Shown here in pieces: positions 20,162 through 32,163 of a stretch of DNA of 39,799 nt. Each line of letters starts with the position of its first letter. The stretch's first letter is position 1. The DNA comes from Pleurotus djamor. Lineage: Eukaryota; Basidiomycota; Agaricomycetes; Agaricales; Pleurotaceae. Made by a program: the position numbers and the translations under genes. Location of the stretch: positions 1 through 39,799 of the forward strand of contig JAPEVF010000416.1 of NCBI GenBank assembly GCA_029747585.1. The letters run 5' to 3'. The notes below the pieces were generated by a model, which had not been told where the DNA came from, searched no databases, and worked only from the letters and a program-made list of their open reading frames with translations.

Positions 20162-23100
20162 TTATGGGGCCTTGCAGTTGACTTTATGTCGTTTCCAAGC
20201 TGCTTTTTGGCAGGCTGGAGAGCAGTAGCTAACCAGTTTGCACCGCGCGCAGCGTAGTAATTTCGGTTTTCCAGGACCTCCACAAGCAGCACACTTCTCA
20301 GGATCATTGTCACCTACATCCGCACCCAAAGGCGACCCTATCTCCTCCAAAAATCCTGGTGCGTACAAAGGACTTATGGCGGCGCGAGTCACAAAGGGAG
20401 TCAAACGCTTCCACTTCGTCCTCTCTGCGAAGTCACCTAGGTCGTTCCCAGCCCCACAGGAGCAAATCGGGTTTTCAGCAGGTTCAGTGGTAAGTGGGAT
20501 CTTCCCAGCTTGAACGTATTCGCATTGCGGTAGATGACGCCATCTTCGAGCGCGTTCTGCGAAGGCAGGAAGAAGGCGCTTCCATGCCACCATTTCCTCC
20601 TTAAACGTCGCAATCCGGATAGCTTGGCGGCCAGCGGAGATCTCTTGAAGTTCTTCATAGATGTTGGACATCACCCCGGGTGTGAGTGGGAGAATGTATG
20701 CATCCGCAACAACGGTATTTGAGGGAAGATCGATCCGTAACTCCTCTACGAATATCAGGGTATAGATACCGATATCTGAGGGCATATCCAGGGCGAAAAT
20801 CTTGGACTTCACATCTTGGACATTGGAGGCAATTAACAGTAAAGATGCGATGGTGTCCTTGACGTTACATATGACGTCCCTCTGTTCTTGAGGTTGCTGA
20901 TCTCTTGCAAGCCTTTCTCTCTCAGAGAATGTGGCAGCCATATGAGCTCGAAGGAGAGAAAGTCGCGACGGTCCGTGGTTAGTATCAAGGGAAGGGAGTC
21001 GATCCAAATCGAGATAATGAACAAATTGAAGGACAGGCGACTTGCGCGTCAAGATGGGTGCAGGATCGAAAAAGCGGTTCTTAGGAAGATCAGGTTGGGT
21101 AGGCGATGCTAGGACCTGGCAGGGGGAAGAAGGCTGAAGTCAACACTTTGTTCACTCGAGTAGTGGACTCGGTATCTGCTAACCTCAATGTAGCTACTCT
21201 TTCTGGCTATTCGTAGCTTCGCGTTGGGACCATCAACGGGTAGCTCAAAGTCAGCTTCGAAGGCGAACGTGCCATATTCCACTTTCAAAGTCGATTGTGA
21301 AGTCTGTACAACACCAACACTCGCTCCATCAAGAAGAGACTTCCTCGCTTCCGGCTCAGTAATGTCTATCCTGGACTTGAGCAGACTAATCCCCTGGGAC
21401 CCTGGGTGCAGTTCCACGATGTTGAGTTTCGCATTCGCCTCCTGGGCAGCTTTAAAGCCTTTGATGGAAGCGGGTGTCTTGGAGATCAAGTTTAATTCCT
21501 CATAGATCCCAGGACGCCACCTAAGGACATGGATACGTTCAGTATCCATCAGGTTCGTCTCATATAGGCTCAAGAAGACCCCAAGCTTGGGAACGAGCCT
21601 TCGCGACGCAATGGGTGAAGGATGGACAGAGAGTCCAATCTTGGTGTTCTTGACTTCTTGTCGAAGGATCCAAGTAGGCAGCCAAACGGATACGATAGCA
21701 TCTGAGGATCCTTGTATTCCCTTTGCATCTTCATCGATCTCCACCAGAGGTTCACCCGGATACACTTCGTTCTCTACCACACGACATTTTCCAAAACATA
21801 TTTGGAACGAAGCGAACATATTGTGGGCATACGATAGTTTCAGATCAACCTGTAGGACAGGCGTGCCTATCTCCTCAGGCGGGATATCGGTGAGGACTCT
21901 GAGTCGGTTGCGCGGTACCACGAGCAAGACGCAAACGACTCCAGGGATATCTTGCCATCCTCGGAATCTCCCCAAGTCCTGGTCCTGAGGTGGGCAGGTG
22001 TCCTGGTCCGTTTGTAGAGTGTCGTAATCAAAGACCCCAGTAAGATGCAACCAAACATATAGATCCTGGAAAAAGTTCGTTCCCAACACCAGACTTCGCT
22101 CATTCTGAATTTTGTCCATCAAAAGATTCATGAACGAATCCCAATTCGTAGCGATACGACCTCGGATGGATCGAAGGAGCATGGCGAAGGATTTCCGGGT
22201 GTAGTGTTTGAGAGTCATTTCCCCGAGAAGTCGATCAAGCTGGACGCCGCCTCGCAGGTGTTCCGTACCTTCAGCAATGAACATCTTCAGGAACACCTGG
22301 TGGAGGAATTGCGCTAGCTGTGCTGGGTCGAAGGAGGGTCGAGTGACCTTCTCGCCATAGGCAGCGGAACACAATTTCCACTCAAATGTTTCTCTGTGTA
22401 CTTGCTCTCCGACGGTTGAGGCTGAGTTGAACAAGTATTCATTCACCATCGAAGTGGTTGAAAACCCAGACGAATACGCGGTTGAGCTTATACCAAGCAA
22501 GAGCGACATGGTGCCGATATCACCACAAAGCCTATATTCCAGTGACCCCTTCGAGGTTGCTCCAGCAGGAAGCAGGGTATCCGTGATGAGGGAAGAGACG
22601 GCGCTCTCTTCCAGCAGGGGAACGGTGGCTAGGAGGACGTTCAACATTCCAAGATGATCAGCGAGGTTGGAAGTGTCGATCACATTGAACAGGGCAGGGG
22701 CATCACCAACTACGTTGTAATCCATTGACACCAATGGTATACATTGACTCGTCCAAGGGGATTTGTAAGCAGAGGTCATCAAGTTGATTCCTTCTTTCTT
22801 CGCGTGCAAAGCGTAACAGAAGGAAAGGGCTTCGCCGATGAAAAAGCGCACAATCGTTCTAGACTTGGCATCCTTGAAAGCCTTGCACCAGGCCTGGAAT
22901 TCGTTGAAGGCGCATTGGTCAATATCGGCCAGCGTGATAGTCGAAGGATTCGGTAGGTCTCCCGTGAGACCCTTCAGAGGGGCAAGTACTGGGGCAAGGT
23001 GGAATCCCAGGATGGGGTCAGTCCCATGATGTATATTGCATCGCTCTCCGGCGCCGGTGAACGCGTATGTGGGGTTGACGAAGGTGGCCGACGCGGCGGA

Positions 23101-23856
23101 ACCAATGGTCGTGAGACCGGTATCCCAGAACGACTTGAAATGTTGCATCCCAAGAGACATCAATTCGATAAACCAGATCCCAGCCGTTCGCATGGTCGTG
23201 TCGAAGACTTCAAGTTTTCTCTGCTTTTTCATCTCGGAGGCGAACCGTCTTTTCGCAGCCGCTTGGTCCTTGGGACCTCTCGAACCTAGTTCAGCGTACT
23301 TGAGCCAGAATTTATGAAGTTCTGAGCAAGTGTCTGCTGTGCAAAGTTTCAGATAGCTCCAGAACGGGGATGACCTCCAAGCCTGGAGATCTTTGGAGGC
23401 CTCGGCAAGTTTGCGTGATTGTGATACGACAAGCGACAGTGCGCCTTCATCGATATATAGGTGATAGAAGATGCACCATAAATTTTTGACATCGACGTCC
23501 TCTTCCTGGATCAAGCTGAGGAGAAGGATATTGCGCGCTTAAAGGCAAGTCAGCCTGCTGTCCAAGATCACAACATCGAAGACGCACCGACAACGCCTGG
23601 CTCGATGTCGCAACAGGTCACGTCCAACGTCCTACTTTTGCCTATTTTCTTGTCAAGCCCCCGTCGAAATCGTGATAAGATTCGCCTCACCACAGACCGA
23701 TGCCGTATGTAAGATGCTTCGTGGATCGCCACAGCCTAAAAGCAAGGCGCGACAATCTTCCTCCAAGGGGAGGTGTTCCAACAGATTAATGGCTGGTGTG
23801 TTCCCCGTCGCATAGAAGAATGTTTTTGTTGGGAGGTATGTGGGATGGGCATACAT
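20162..23856 (-). CDS. DUF4470 / MYND zinc-finger protein, 1181 aa
   Basis: Four exons: 23691-23856, 23588-23641, 21184-23537, 20162-21133. The N-terminal block (residues about 10-110) has FFYATGNTPAINLLEHLP, LLLGCGDPRSILHTA and LDVTCCDIEPGVVARNILLL, the pattern I know as DUF4470, which is typical of basidiomycete MYND proteins. The long middle is globular with no named domain. The last 45 residues form a MYND finger: CAAC, then CARC, CSPAC and a final HKVNC supply the expected Cys/His ligands. MYND fingers bind protein partners; no enzymatic role can be read. The start at 23856 gives the usual short N-terminus; an in-frame ATG at 23946 is possible. A small exon of 54 nt is required to join the two N-terminal halves in frame. 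Confidence 0.85.
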
Positions 23857-24271
23857 GATGGCCAGAAACAAAGAGGCTAGTGCGCGTGTTGTGATAGTGG
23901 CACGGGTTGTAAATCCTACGTAAAAAGACCACCTTTGCCTTTGCACACACGTCGTACGCGTAAGTAAAAGCTTAAGTGATGAGGGCTTGAAAAAAAACAG
24001 AACGCCTGATACTTATAAGTACGCGCTGCTGCGCACGGACCAACTCAAAACTGATTTTAAGGACAAAAACTTCGACCAGTGGGTGTTTTCAAGCTGCCAA
24101 CATCTCAAACTCCGTACGCAGAACTAGGAAGGGATTGCAGGCGATCCTATCGCCATGTTCGCATCAGTGGCATTGCGCTTCGATGGTGATATCTGTGGGG
24201 GACACGCGAGCTGGGAGGTCTCCCTGGAGAAATAAGGGAGGAGAATGGTTGCCCCGGAGATACAGGTAAAA
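23857..24271. other. Intergenic spacer
   Basis: Lies between two minus-strand genes (promoter of the MYND gene, 3' flank of the U5-40K gene). No coding or RNA feature is seen. Confidence 0.6.
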
Positions 24272-25589
24272 CTACACAGTCACACTATGTTCAATCTCGC
24301 CGAGTAGCATAGTGCCATCTTTGCTACCTGTTAGAACTGAGTTGATTGTTAGTTGAGATGTCGCGGAGGAAAAAGAGTGTTAAACGCAACTGATAGGCTC
24401 CTTCGGGTGGAAGTCTACAGAGGTGACGGTTCCCTTGTGGCCTGGCAGCTATCAAGGTATTAGTCAAGGAAGGAAGGTGTCAAGAGGTCACGCGTACTTT
24501 GTACAATATTTTACTGCTTTCCACTTCCCATATAGTCACCATTCTGTCAGCTCCACCCACGGCGACGCGTTGACCACCATCGTCGCGACTCCACGCAGCC
24601 CGAAGGAGGGTGTTTTCGAAACCAGCCGGTGCGCCAAGGAGGACGCGATGAACCCGCGAAGGCGAGGGAGAGAATGGCCGAACGTCGTGGATGATTGTCT
24701 GAGAAGACAATGAGGGGGATAGAAGGTACGACCCATTCGGAGAAACAGATAGCGACGTCGGTGTATCCGTATGGCCTCCCAAACTGTACACCTCTTGTCC
24801 CTTCCTTATATCATACACATGAATCTCGTTGTCCAACGCGCCAATGTATAGATTCTGCGCGTCTGCACTCCAAGCCACAGCGGTGACAGGACAGCCAATT
24901 TCAAACGACGAGATTGGGACTTTTGCAACGCCATCATCGTCTGCCTCCCATATTTTGACGGATCCGTCATCAGAACCAGTTGCAAGAAGTTCGGTACCAG
25001 AGCCTGAGGCCATTGTCCGGTCGAGAGAGTTTATTATTTCGCGATGAGCTCGAATCCGACGGACCCTTTGGCCAGTCGTCACGTCCGTGATACACAGTGT
25101 GTGATCGGCACCAACGGAGTAGATGGTTGGCGAAAATAGCGACCACTGAAGGTCGAGTATGGGGGCTTTCGTGAGACTGGAAATGAGACCATAGTTGGTA
25201 TTCGGTGGATACGTCTTCCACAGAGCTGAAAAACGATGAGAAAAAGATGGACGCGCCCGCGTTGAGAAATGTTGGCTCACATAGACTTCGGTCAGCAGAA
25301 CAGGCCGCGATATTCTGACCTGAAGGGTCGAATCTACAGCTCATTATCTCGCCCTACATGACCTCAGTATATTCTTGCAAAATGTAGCACTGAGACGTAC
25401 GGAATGTGCCCCAGCCAGACTGATAATGGGTGCTTCCAAACTGCTCGTCCTCTTCACAGTTCGTATCAGCCCTTTTTGCCTGTCATCTCCAGACGATGAT
25501 ATGGCAAGCTGAGTCGTTGGGGGAGTCGAAGACCGGGCTCGTTTGATGAGCACGCCTTCTGGCGGTGGCGACCCTCCTCGCTTCGACAT
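24272..25589 (-). CDS. U5 snRNP 40 kDa WD40 protein
   Basis: Five exons (25401-25589, 25281-25353, 24498-25225, 24391-24448, 24272-24336) encode 370 aa, close to the family's roughly 350-360. After a basic, Ser/Pro-rich N-terminus (MSKRGGSPPPEGVLIKRARS) come seven WD40-like repeats. Visible signatures are SLEAPIISLAGAHSGEI, FDPSGQNIAACSADRSLSLW, ELLATGSDDGSVKIWEADDD, AWSADAQNLYIGALDNEIHV, GHTDTPTSLSVSPNGSYLLS, VGGADRMVTIWEVESSKILY and LPGHKGTVTSVDFHPKEP. The family is part of the U5 snRNP and the spliceosome core in the nucleus. Phases close at every junction. The last two exons are short and give the final repeat, ending GSKDGTMLLGEIEHSVTV. Confidence 0.88.
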
Positions 25590-26280
25590 TTTGGAGAGGA
25601 ATCAGTGTAAAGTTCGGAGTTGCCAATACCGTGTTCGGCGCTTAGGAAGCCACACCTCCTAAAAGCTCCTGGATCGTCCAGCTCAGGAGACGCAAATGGA
25701 CTCGCACATTCTGTCCTCGCCATTTTGTTTCACTAGCGAAGGGCAGACCTTTTTCTTCAATTATGCTCAATTTACTTGGTTTCTCAGACAATCCATTTTG
25801 GTGGAAGATGAATGGGAGGGACACCTAGAGTATACGTATACCCTATAGATGGGCCTATGGCATCTTGCTTGCGACAGGGCGGTGTTCATCAGAGACTCAT
25901 AAAATGAAAGTGGCAGATAATTGTTTTCATTATGCAACGCCATTCTATGAGAGACAAGTTGTCTACAGTCAACTCGTCACTACTGCAGGAGCGGATGTGA
26001 CTTGTGAATGCAAGTATCCCTATTCTCCTATCCCCCAAAAGGCCCTCGTCTCGGTCAATCGGTGCGCGACATAACCACACCCTTCCGTACCGCTGGTGTC
26101 AACGGAACGGTCACGGTGCTCGAAACCTTCCAATTCGAGCATGCGTTTAGGAGCCAACAAGGCCCCTAACACCACTTGCGAAAACGCATAAAAAGCCGTC
26201 CTATCCACAGGGAAACGACAGCATCTTTGACCCGAACCACAACCACAAACCCACAAACCCTAAAAACCAAAACCACAAAC
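25590..26280. other. Divergent intergenic region with TATA box for the small acidic gene
   Basis: Between the U5-40K start and the plus-strand acidic-protein gene. CATAAAAAG at 26188-26196 is a plausible TATA box about 90 nt before that ATG, followed by a purine-poor ACAAACC-rich leader. No other feature is seen. Confidence 0.55.
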
Positions 26281-26778
26281 ATGCCATCCCAAACCATGCA
26301 AATCACCGCTTCTTCCAAGAAAGGTCTCTTCAAGCGTCTCTTCAAGAACGCTCAGACGGAGCCGGCCTCCGTCGTTGAAGAAGCCCCTCGGAAGAAGGTG
26401 AGTAAAAGCCAGATTAAGTTGTTGTATGTGGATACCTCGAAGCGCGAGGCAGCTGACTTGATGGAGTGGAGGAGGCCGGAGAGGCGGACGGTGAGCAAAG
26501 ATCAGATTTGCTTGGTCGGAGTTGATTGTCGTATGAGGATGGCGGCTGACGCTGGCGTCGAGCTTGTCGAGGAGGATGAAGACTCTTGCAGTGAGTCAGA
26601 TGAAGAGACACTTGTTGACGATGATGAGAGTGTCTCCTCGTCGAAGGTCGAGGAGTTTCAGGTAATGGAGGATGGCGATTACGCCGAGGCAGACTGCAGC
26701 CTCGCAAGCGTTTACTCGATGGAGAGCATGTGTTCGTTTTCTAGCGAGTGTTCGACTGACTCTGAATTTTGTTGGTGA
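26281..26778 (+). CDS. Small acidic protein with an internal repeat, 165 aa
   Basis: Single exon. The ATG at 26281 was chosen because it follows an A/C-rich leader and a TATA box at the right distance; the longer frame from 26176 overlaps the TATA box. A cationic amphipathic start (KKGLFKRLFKN, residues 13-23) is followed by two similar segments: VSKSQIKLLYVDTSKREAAD (40-59) and VSKDQICLVGVDCRMRMAAD (71-90). The C-terminal 70 residues are acidic and Ser-rich, ending DSEFCW. There is no signal peptide or membrane span. I recognise no family. Confidence 0.7.
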   Translation: MPSQTMQITASSKKGLFKRLFKNAQTEPASVVEEAPRKKVSKSQIKLLYVDTSKREAADLMEWRRPERRTVSKDQICLVGVDCRMRMAADAGVELVEEDEDSCSESDEETLVDDDESVSSSKVEEFQVMEDGDYAEADCSLASVYSMESMCSFSSECSTDSEFCW

Positions 26779-27037
26779 ACCCTGGAACGTTTAGCATTCC
26801 AGAGCATGGACATATAGATCACAGCAAGCCAATTCGCTAAGCAGGCTTCAAGTCAAGCTCACGCCTTAACGCTCTGATCAAGTCACAAGATGACCAAGAG
26901 CAGGGAAGCCTTTGAGAGAGCATTATGGTCGCCGGGTGATCATGTAAAGTACGGTACAGAGACGGGTTGAAAGGAAGAGGGAAAGGAATGATGCACAATC
27001 CAATGTATGGGGGATATGTGACAACAATGTTATGCAA

Positions 27038-28296
<1,259 letters not shown>

Positions 28297-28749
28297 TACG
28301 GAAGATTGAGGTTGGAAGAAGATCTACGAGCTGATGGTCTTCCACCAAGAACAAGCACCCAGGTTTTATATCGTTTAGTGTACACATCTTCGCCAGTGTA
28401 TTGGTCTGAGGCTGATTAGCCAGGCAGAGTGTCAAGGATGATGACGCCGCTACGATAATGAGTCATTGATTCCTCAGCTAATTAGGGGCTGAAAAAGGAG
28501 CCCGGCTGGTCAACTTCCCTGGTTTTACCGAGTTCAAGAGAAAGCCTTGATCAGACTTGGTGTGATGACAAGAAAGTCAAGGAGAATATGTATTCAGATA
28601 TAGCACAGAAGCTTACACTGCAGTAAATAATTGTATAAATGATTGAATTCATTGGAGTACACATATACAGATAGTGGAAGAATCCATTAGGGTGGACTAT
28701 CAGTACATTTTGTTCGTCGCTATATGATATCTCGTTATGAATGAGTAGT
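28297..28749. other. Intergenic region with TATA box of the OYE pseudogene
   Basis: The minus strand reads CGATATAAAACCT around 28360-28372, about 65 nt before the OYE ATG, a normal TATA box that outlived the coding frame. The remainder is the 3' flank of the downstream secreted-protein gene. Confidence 0.5.
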
Positions 28750-30995
28750 TTACTCTGCGGATGAACAGATGAGAGCGATCCAAGATAACCAAGATTGAAC
28801 ACATACTAGATGGGAACTTGAAGAAGCTGGGCATGAGCTTGGGGCATGTGAAGCCGTCAGTTGCCTCAGCAATTTGGTTGGCGCGCGAAACAAGTGAGGA
28901 GTCAACCATATCAATGAAGTCGCGCTTGGCTTTTCCTCCAGAGAAAGAGTGCTACGAAAGAGTTATAAATTTGATTCAATGGTTATAACCCCGTCAAGCG
29001 AGCTTACTTTGTAGATCTCCCAGTTGTGCTTGGTGAGTTCGGCCTCTGGCTGGACCTTGGCGTCGAGAATCTTACCCGTAAGACCGCCCTTCATTTTGAA
29101 ACCAGCATTGACGACAACGGAGCCTGAGTAACCAGCGCCAGCATTGCGAGCAACGAGATCAAGGTCGCGGGAATGGGAGCGTTTGTGAGTGGCACCTGCG
29201 TGGCCTTCACCCTTCAGCTCAGCAGTGACATAACCATCAAGAGCAATCCACGCAGTAGCTTCAGCTTGACCGGCCAACCCAGTAAGACCGAGGGAAACCT
29301 TAGGCACGACATGGACACCAGCGGTCAAGGAACCAGAGGCTTGAGTGTCAGCATTAAGCGTGAGGGCTAAGTGACCGCATCAATTACCAAGACCACATAT
29401 AGTAGAGTGACGAAAGACATACGTGCGTTCACTTTCTGGACAACGAAAGTATTGTCCTGGATGGCTTTGGGTGGGTACCAGAACTCAACTAGACAAGGGG
29501 TCACCATGGCGCACGGCGAAGTTCAGCGATGGTACTTACTATCTTCCACTTTCAGGTTTGCTCCGATATCAATATCTCCGGTGAGCTTGACACCAGCTTC
29601 ACCATAAGCTTCCACGGAGATGTGGGGGCCAAGACTGATAACACTATAGGCAGATGCGAGTCAGCCAGCGTCATCAAAAGGGAAAACGACCAGCCTACCC
29701 TGCGATTTGAAGGGGGGTCGGGTTGAAAGGAGGGAGGGACCACGAAGGGCTCTTGCCGCTGATCTAGAGTGAAGGTGAGTCGGAGGAGTGATCCAGGCAA
29801 AGGAGAGGGAATCACCTCGGCCTGAGCTTTGATGTGGAGTCTCAGGTCGACTTCACCAGCAAATCCTGGAAGGGATACAAGGTTAAGTTTCGATTTGAAA
29901 TATTCCTAGGAGAGACATGCTGACCAGCAAGGACGGCGACTTCAACGGCCTTGGGTGGGACCAAGGTACCCGTCACAGCACCACCGACATGTGCAGTAAC
30001 ACTGTATTTGGCGGTAATGGCACCTTCAACGGAACCTTTGCCCCATGGGCAGTCGACAGATTGCTTGGGGAAGATATCGTGCTTCTTCTCGCCTTCGGAC
30101 GACAGGGTGAGCTTGACTTTCTCGATCTCAAGTTGAACCTTGGTGTTCTCGGCGATACCATCCTTCAAATCCGAGGCGAATTTCTTGAGTTTGTCGATGG
30201 CTTTCCCGAAGAAGTCTGACCATTTTCCATCGGCGCCTCGCTTCTCGACAGGGAATTGATTGACGGTGAAGTTGTTGTAGTTCATGATACCAACCGGGCC
30301 CGGCATTGAAGAGCCCATGAACGCGAAGGCAATTTCACCGGTCCTATGACAAGTAGTTGAATGAGGAGATAATACAAGATACGCAAGAACGCACTTAGCA
30401 ACGTCGACCAAGTCCCAAGCAGTGTCAACCTTGAGGACATGGACTTGAGGCTCAACGCCATCGCGGCGGGTCAGTTGGACGTGACCTGGGATGGACTGAT
30501 CCCCAGCTACGTGTGCCGAGGCGATCCTAGCAAAAGGACCAGCTCCGCACTAAAGCATCCTCTGTCAGTGGGCAAACTAATCCGAAAGAAAGCACGTATG
30601 AGAACTTACGCTTTCGGGGAGACGGACGACTTTATGCTCAGGTCCGTGCTCGAACAAATGACCGCAAGCCGCCTCGTCGCTGCCTTGGCAGACAAGACGA
30701 ATTTCCTGCTGAAGCAGGTGAGGGTCACATTCAAGGACGACCCAACCAGCAGCAGGAGTGATGTCTGTAATGGCCTTGCTTGAGCCGGACTGCGACCAGG
30801 TTCCTATTCATCAGTCAACATCTCTCCGATAGTAATGAAGCAACTGACGAGCTTGAAGGTGCCTGATCCGTGTTCGGCGGTACCAGGAAGGTCATAGGCA
30901 CATTCTCCGTCGAAGCATGGCCGACTCCAGTCGTTGGCAGGCTCGGCTACAGCCAACGATGCCGCAATGATAGCAAGGGCAAAAACAGACTTCAT
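28750..30995 (-). CDS. Secreted protein, copy B of a tandem pair (564 aa)
   Basis: Eleven exons: 30849-30995, 30610-30789, 30395-30549, 29925-30343, 29816-29865, 29699-29763, 29540-29643, 29423-29488, 29008-29366, 28807-28951 and 28750-28754. The last is 5 nt, completing a Lys codon plus TAA. A signal peptide (MKSVFALAIIAASLAVAEPA) leads to a Cys-containing N-terminal domain with CAYDLPGTAE, AITDITPAAGWVVLECDP and VCQGSDEAACGHLFEHG. A middle segment, DFFGKAIDKLKKFASDLKDG, precedes a beta-rich C-terminal domain (WSLPPFNPTPLQ, VISLGPHISVEAYGEAGVKL). I recall this as a widespread uncharacterised Agaricomycete secreted family, possibly DUF7223-type; that label is unverified. It is probably extracellular or wall-bound. 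Exon sizes match copy A except in exons 4 and 9. Confidence 0.82.
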
Positions 30996-31050
30996 CTTCT
31001 GAAAACGCGATGAGCACAACGTCCCCATTGAAAGACGGGGAAATACTGAC

Positions 31051-31210
31051 GGAGCCGATCAACGATTACCCTGTGAACAAGTAATCGAGAAGCCTAGACA
31101 GGTAAGCGAGTGTCTAAGTCAATCGCAAGAGAATTCTCAAGAGATGAACTATGCTCACGAAGGTTTGAATCGTCGCTGGAGATTTGGGGTGCATGCTCGC
31201 GATATTTATA
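31051..31210 (-). promoter_or_regulatory. Core promoter and noncoding 5' exons of copy B
   Basis: TATA box (minus strand TATAAATATC, 31201-31210), a conserved leader 31159-31179 (complement GAAGGTTTGAATCGTCGCTG), and a 43-nt noncoding exon 31051-31093 bounded by AG and GT. Copy A has the same three elements in the same order, so two 5'-UTR introns are inferred. Confidence 0.65.
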
Positions 31211-31508
31211 CGATGATTCCGGCCAAGTCCCAAGGTAATGCATGAAACTACGCAGTTACCTCTTGGATGTCTAGTCGAAGCCAACATAGTACTAAGCAAT
31301 AGTACGAGGCTCTGGGCTATGCCTATCCTAACCATAAGTGCTGCACTGGCGGACCATTCCGCGATGGGACATACTATTGGCTATTGAAGCTTGAAGAATT
31401 AGGCCTTGACATCTGTGACGATTTCTGTCAGCCTAAAAAAGCGCGACCAAGGTGGCCTGACTGTCTTAGGCCAGCCTTCGTCGAAGCTGACGACATATTG
31501 GGTCATTA

Positions 31509-31648
31509 GAGACTATCTGCAACCCATCGCGAACTCAAAACCGTCGCAATCAAGGGTTAAATTTGAGGGGGATTTCTGAGGATTTGGCAGAGGCCTTGGC
31601 ATTTTTGTCGCGGAGCAGACCACTTCGCGACGGGCTGCAGATAGTCTC
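31509..31648. mobile_element. MITE-like element, 140 bp with 25-bp terminal inverted repeats
   Basis: The left end (31509-31533) begins GAGACTATCTGCA, and the right end (31624-31648) is its inverted copy with two mismatches over 25 bp. Both sides are flanked by TA (31507-31508 and 31649-31650), the target duplication of Tc1/mariner-type elements. The inside has no coding capacity. It lies in the spacer between the two secreted-protein genes, about 300 bp upstream of the copy B TATA box. Confidence 0.7.
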
Positions 31649-31650
31649 TA

Positions 31651-32163
31651 TTCGAGTTGTCGGTAGGAGAAAGGAAGTGCCTTGCTGGTAAGCGCCGCGC
31701 GCATCTGTGCGCCGCAAGTGTGTTTTCTACAGGGACGCCCCAAAATTGCTGTACCATTGATATTGTCATAATATGAAGATTATTATTCTCATCGACCATG
31801 ATTGGAGGATTCTAAGCTTTCTCCGGAAATACCCAGTCACTAGACAGCTTTAGCATTATTTGATTTTATTTTATTTCACCAACTTCAAGCTGGGAGGTCC
31901 TTTGGCATGGTTGTAACCGAGTTGCGTGTTGTTAAGTCGACTCCAGGATTGCAGGGTAGGGTCCCTACGCATACGACACGTAAGCTCCAGGTTAGACATC
32001 GTTGGAAGTCATCGTTGTGCTTGTTCATTCAATGACTACTTTGGTTACACTGGTCCGAAGAACTTATTATTGCCAAACTACTTCTCATGCTCGACGATCA
32101 GACCAACTATGCCTCTAATTAATAATTACGGTGGAAACGAGATTTAACCACGGGCGAGGTAGT
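31651..32163. other. Spacer between copies A and B
   Basis: 3' flank of copy A, with A/T-rich stretches near 31850 and no coding frame of note. A GC-rich imperfect palindrome lies near 31690-31725. Confidence 0.5.
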
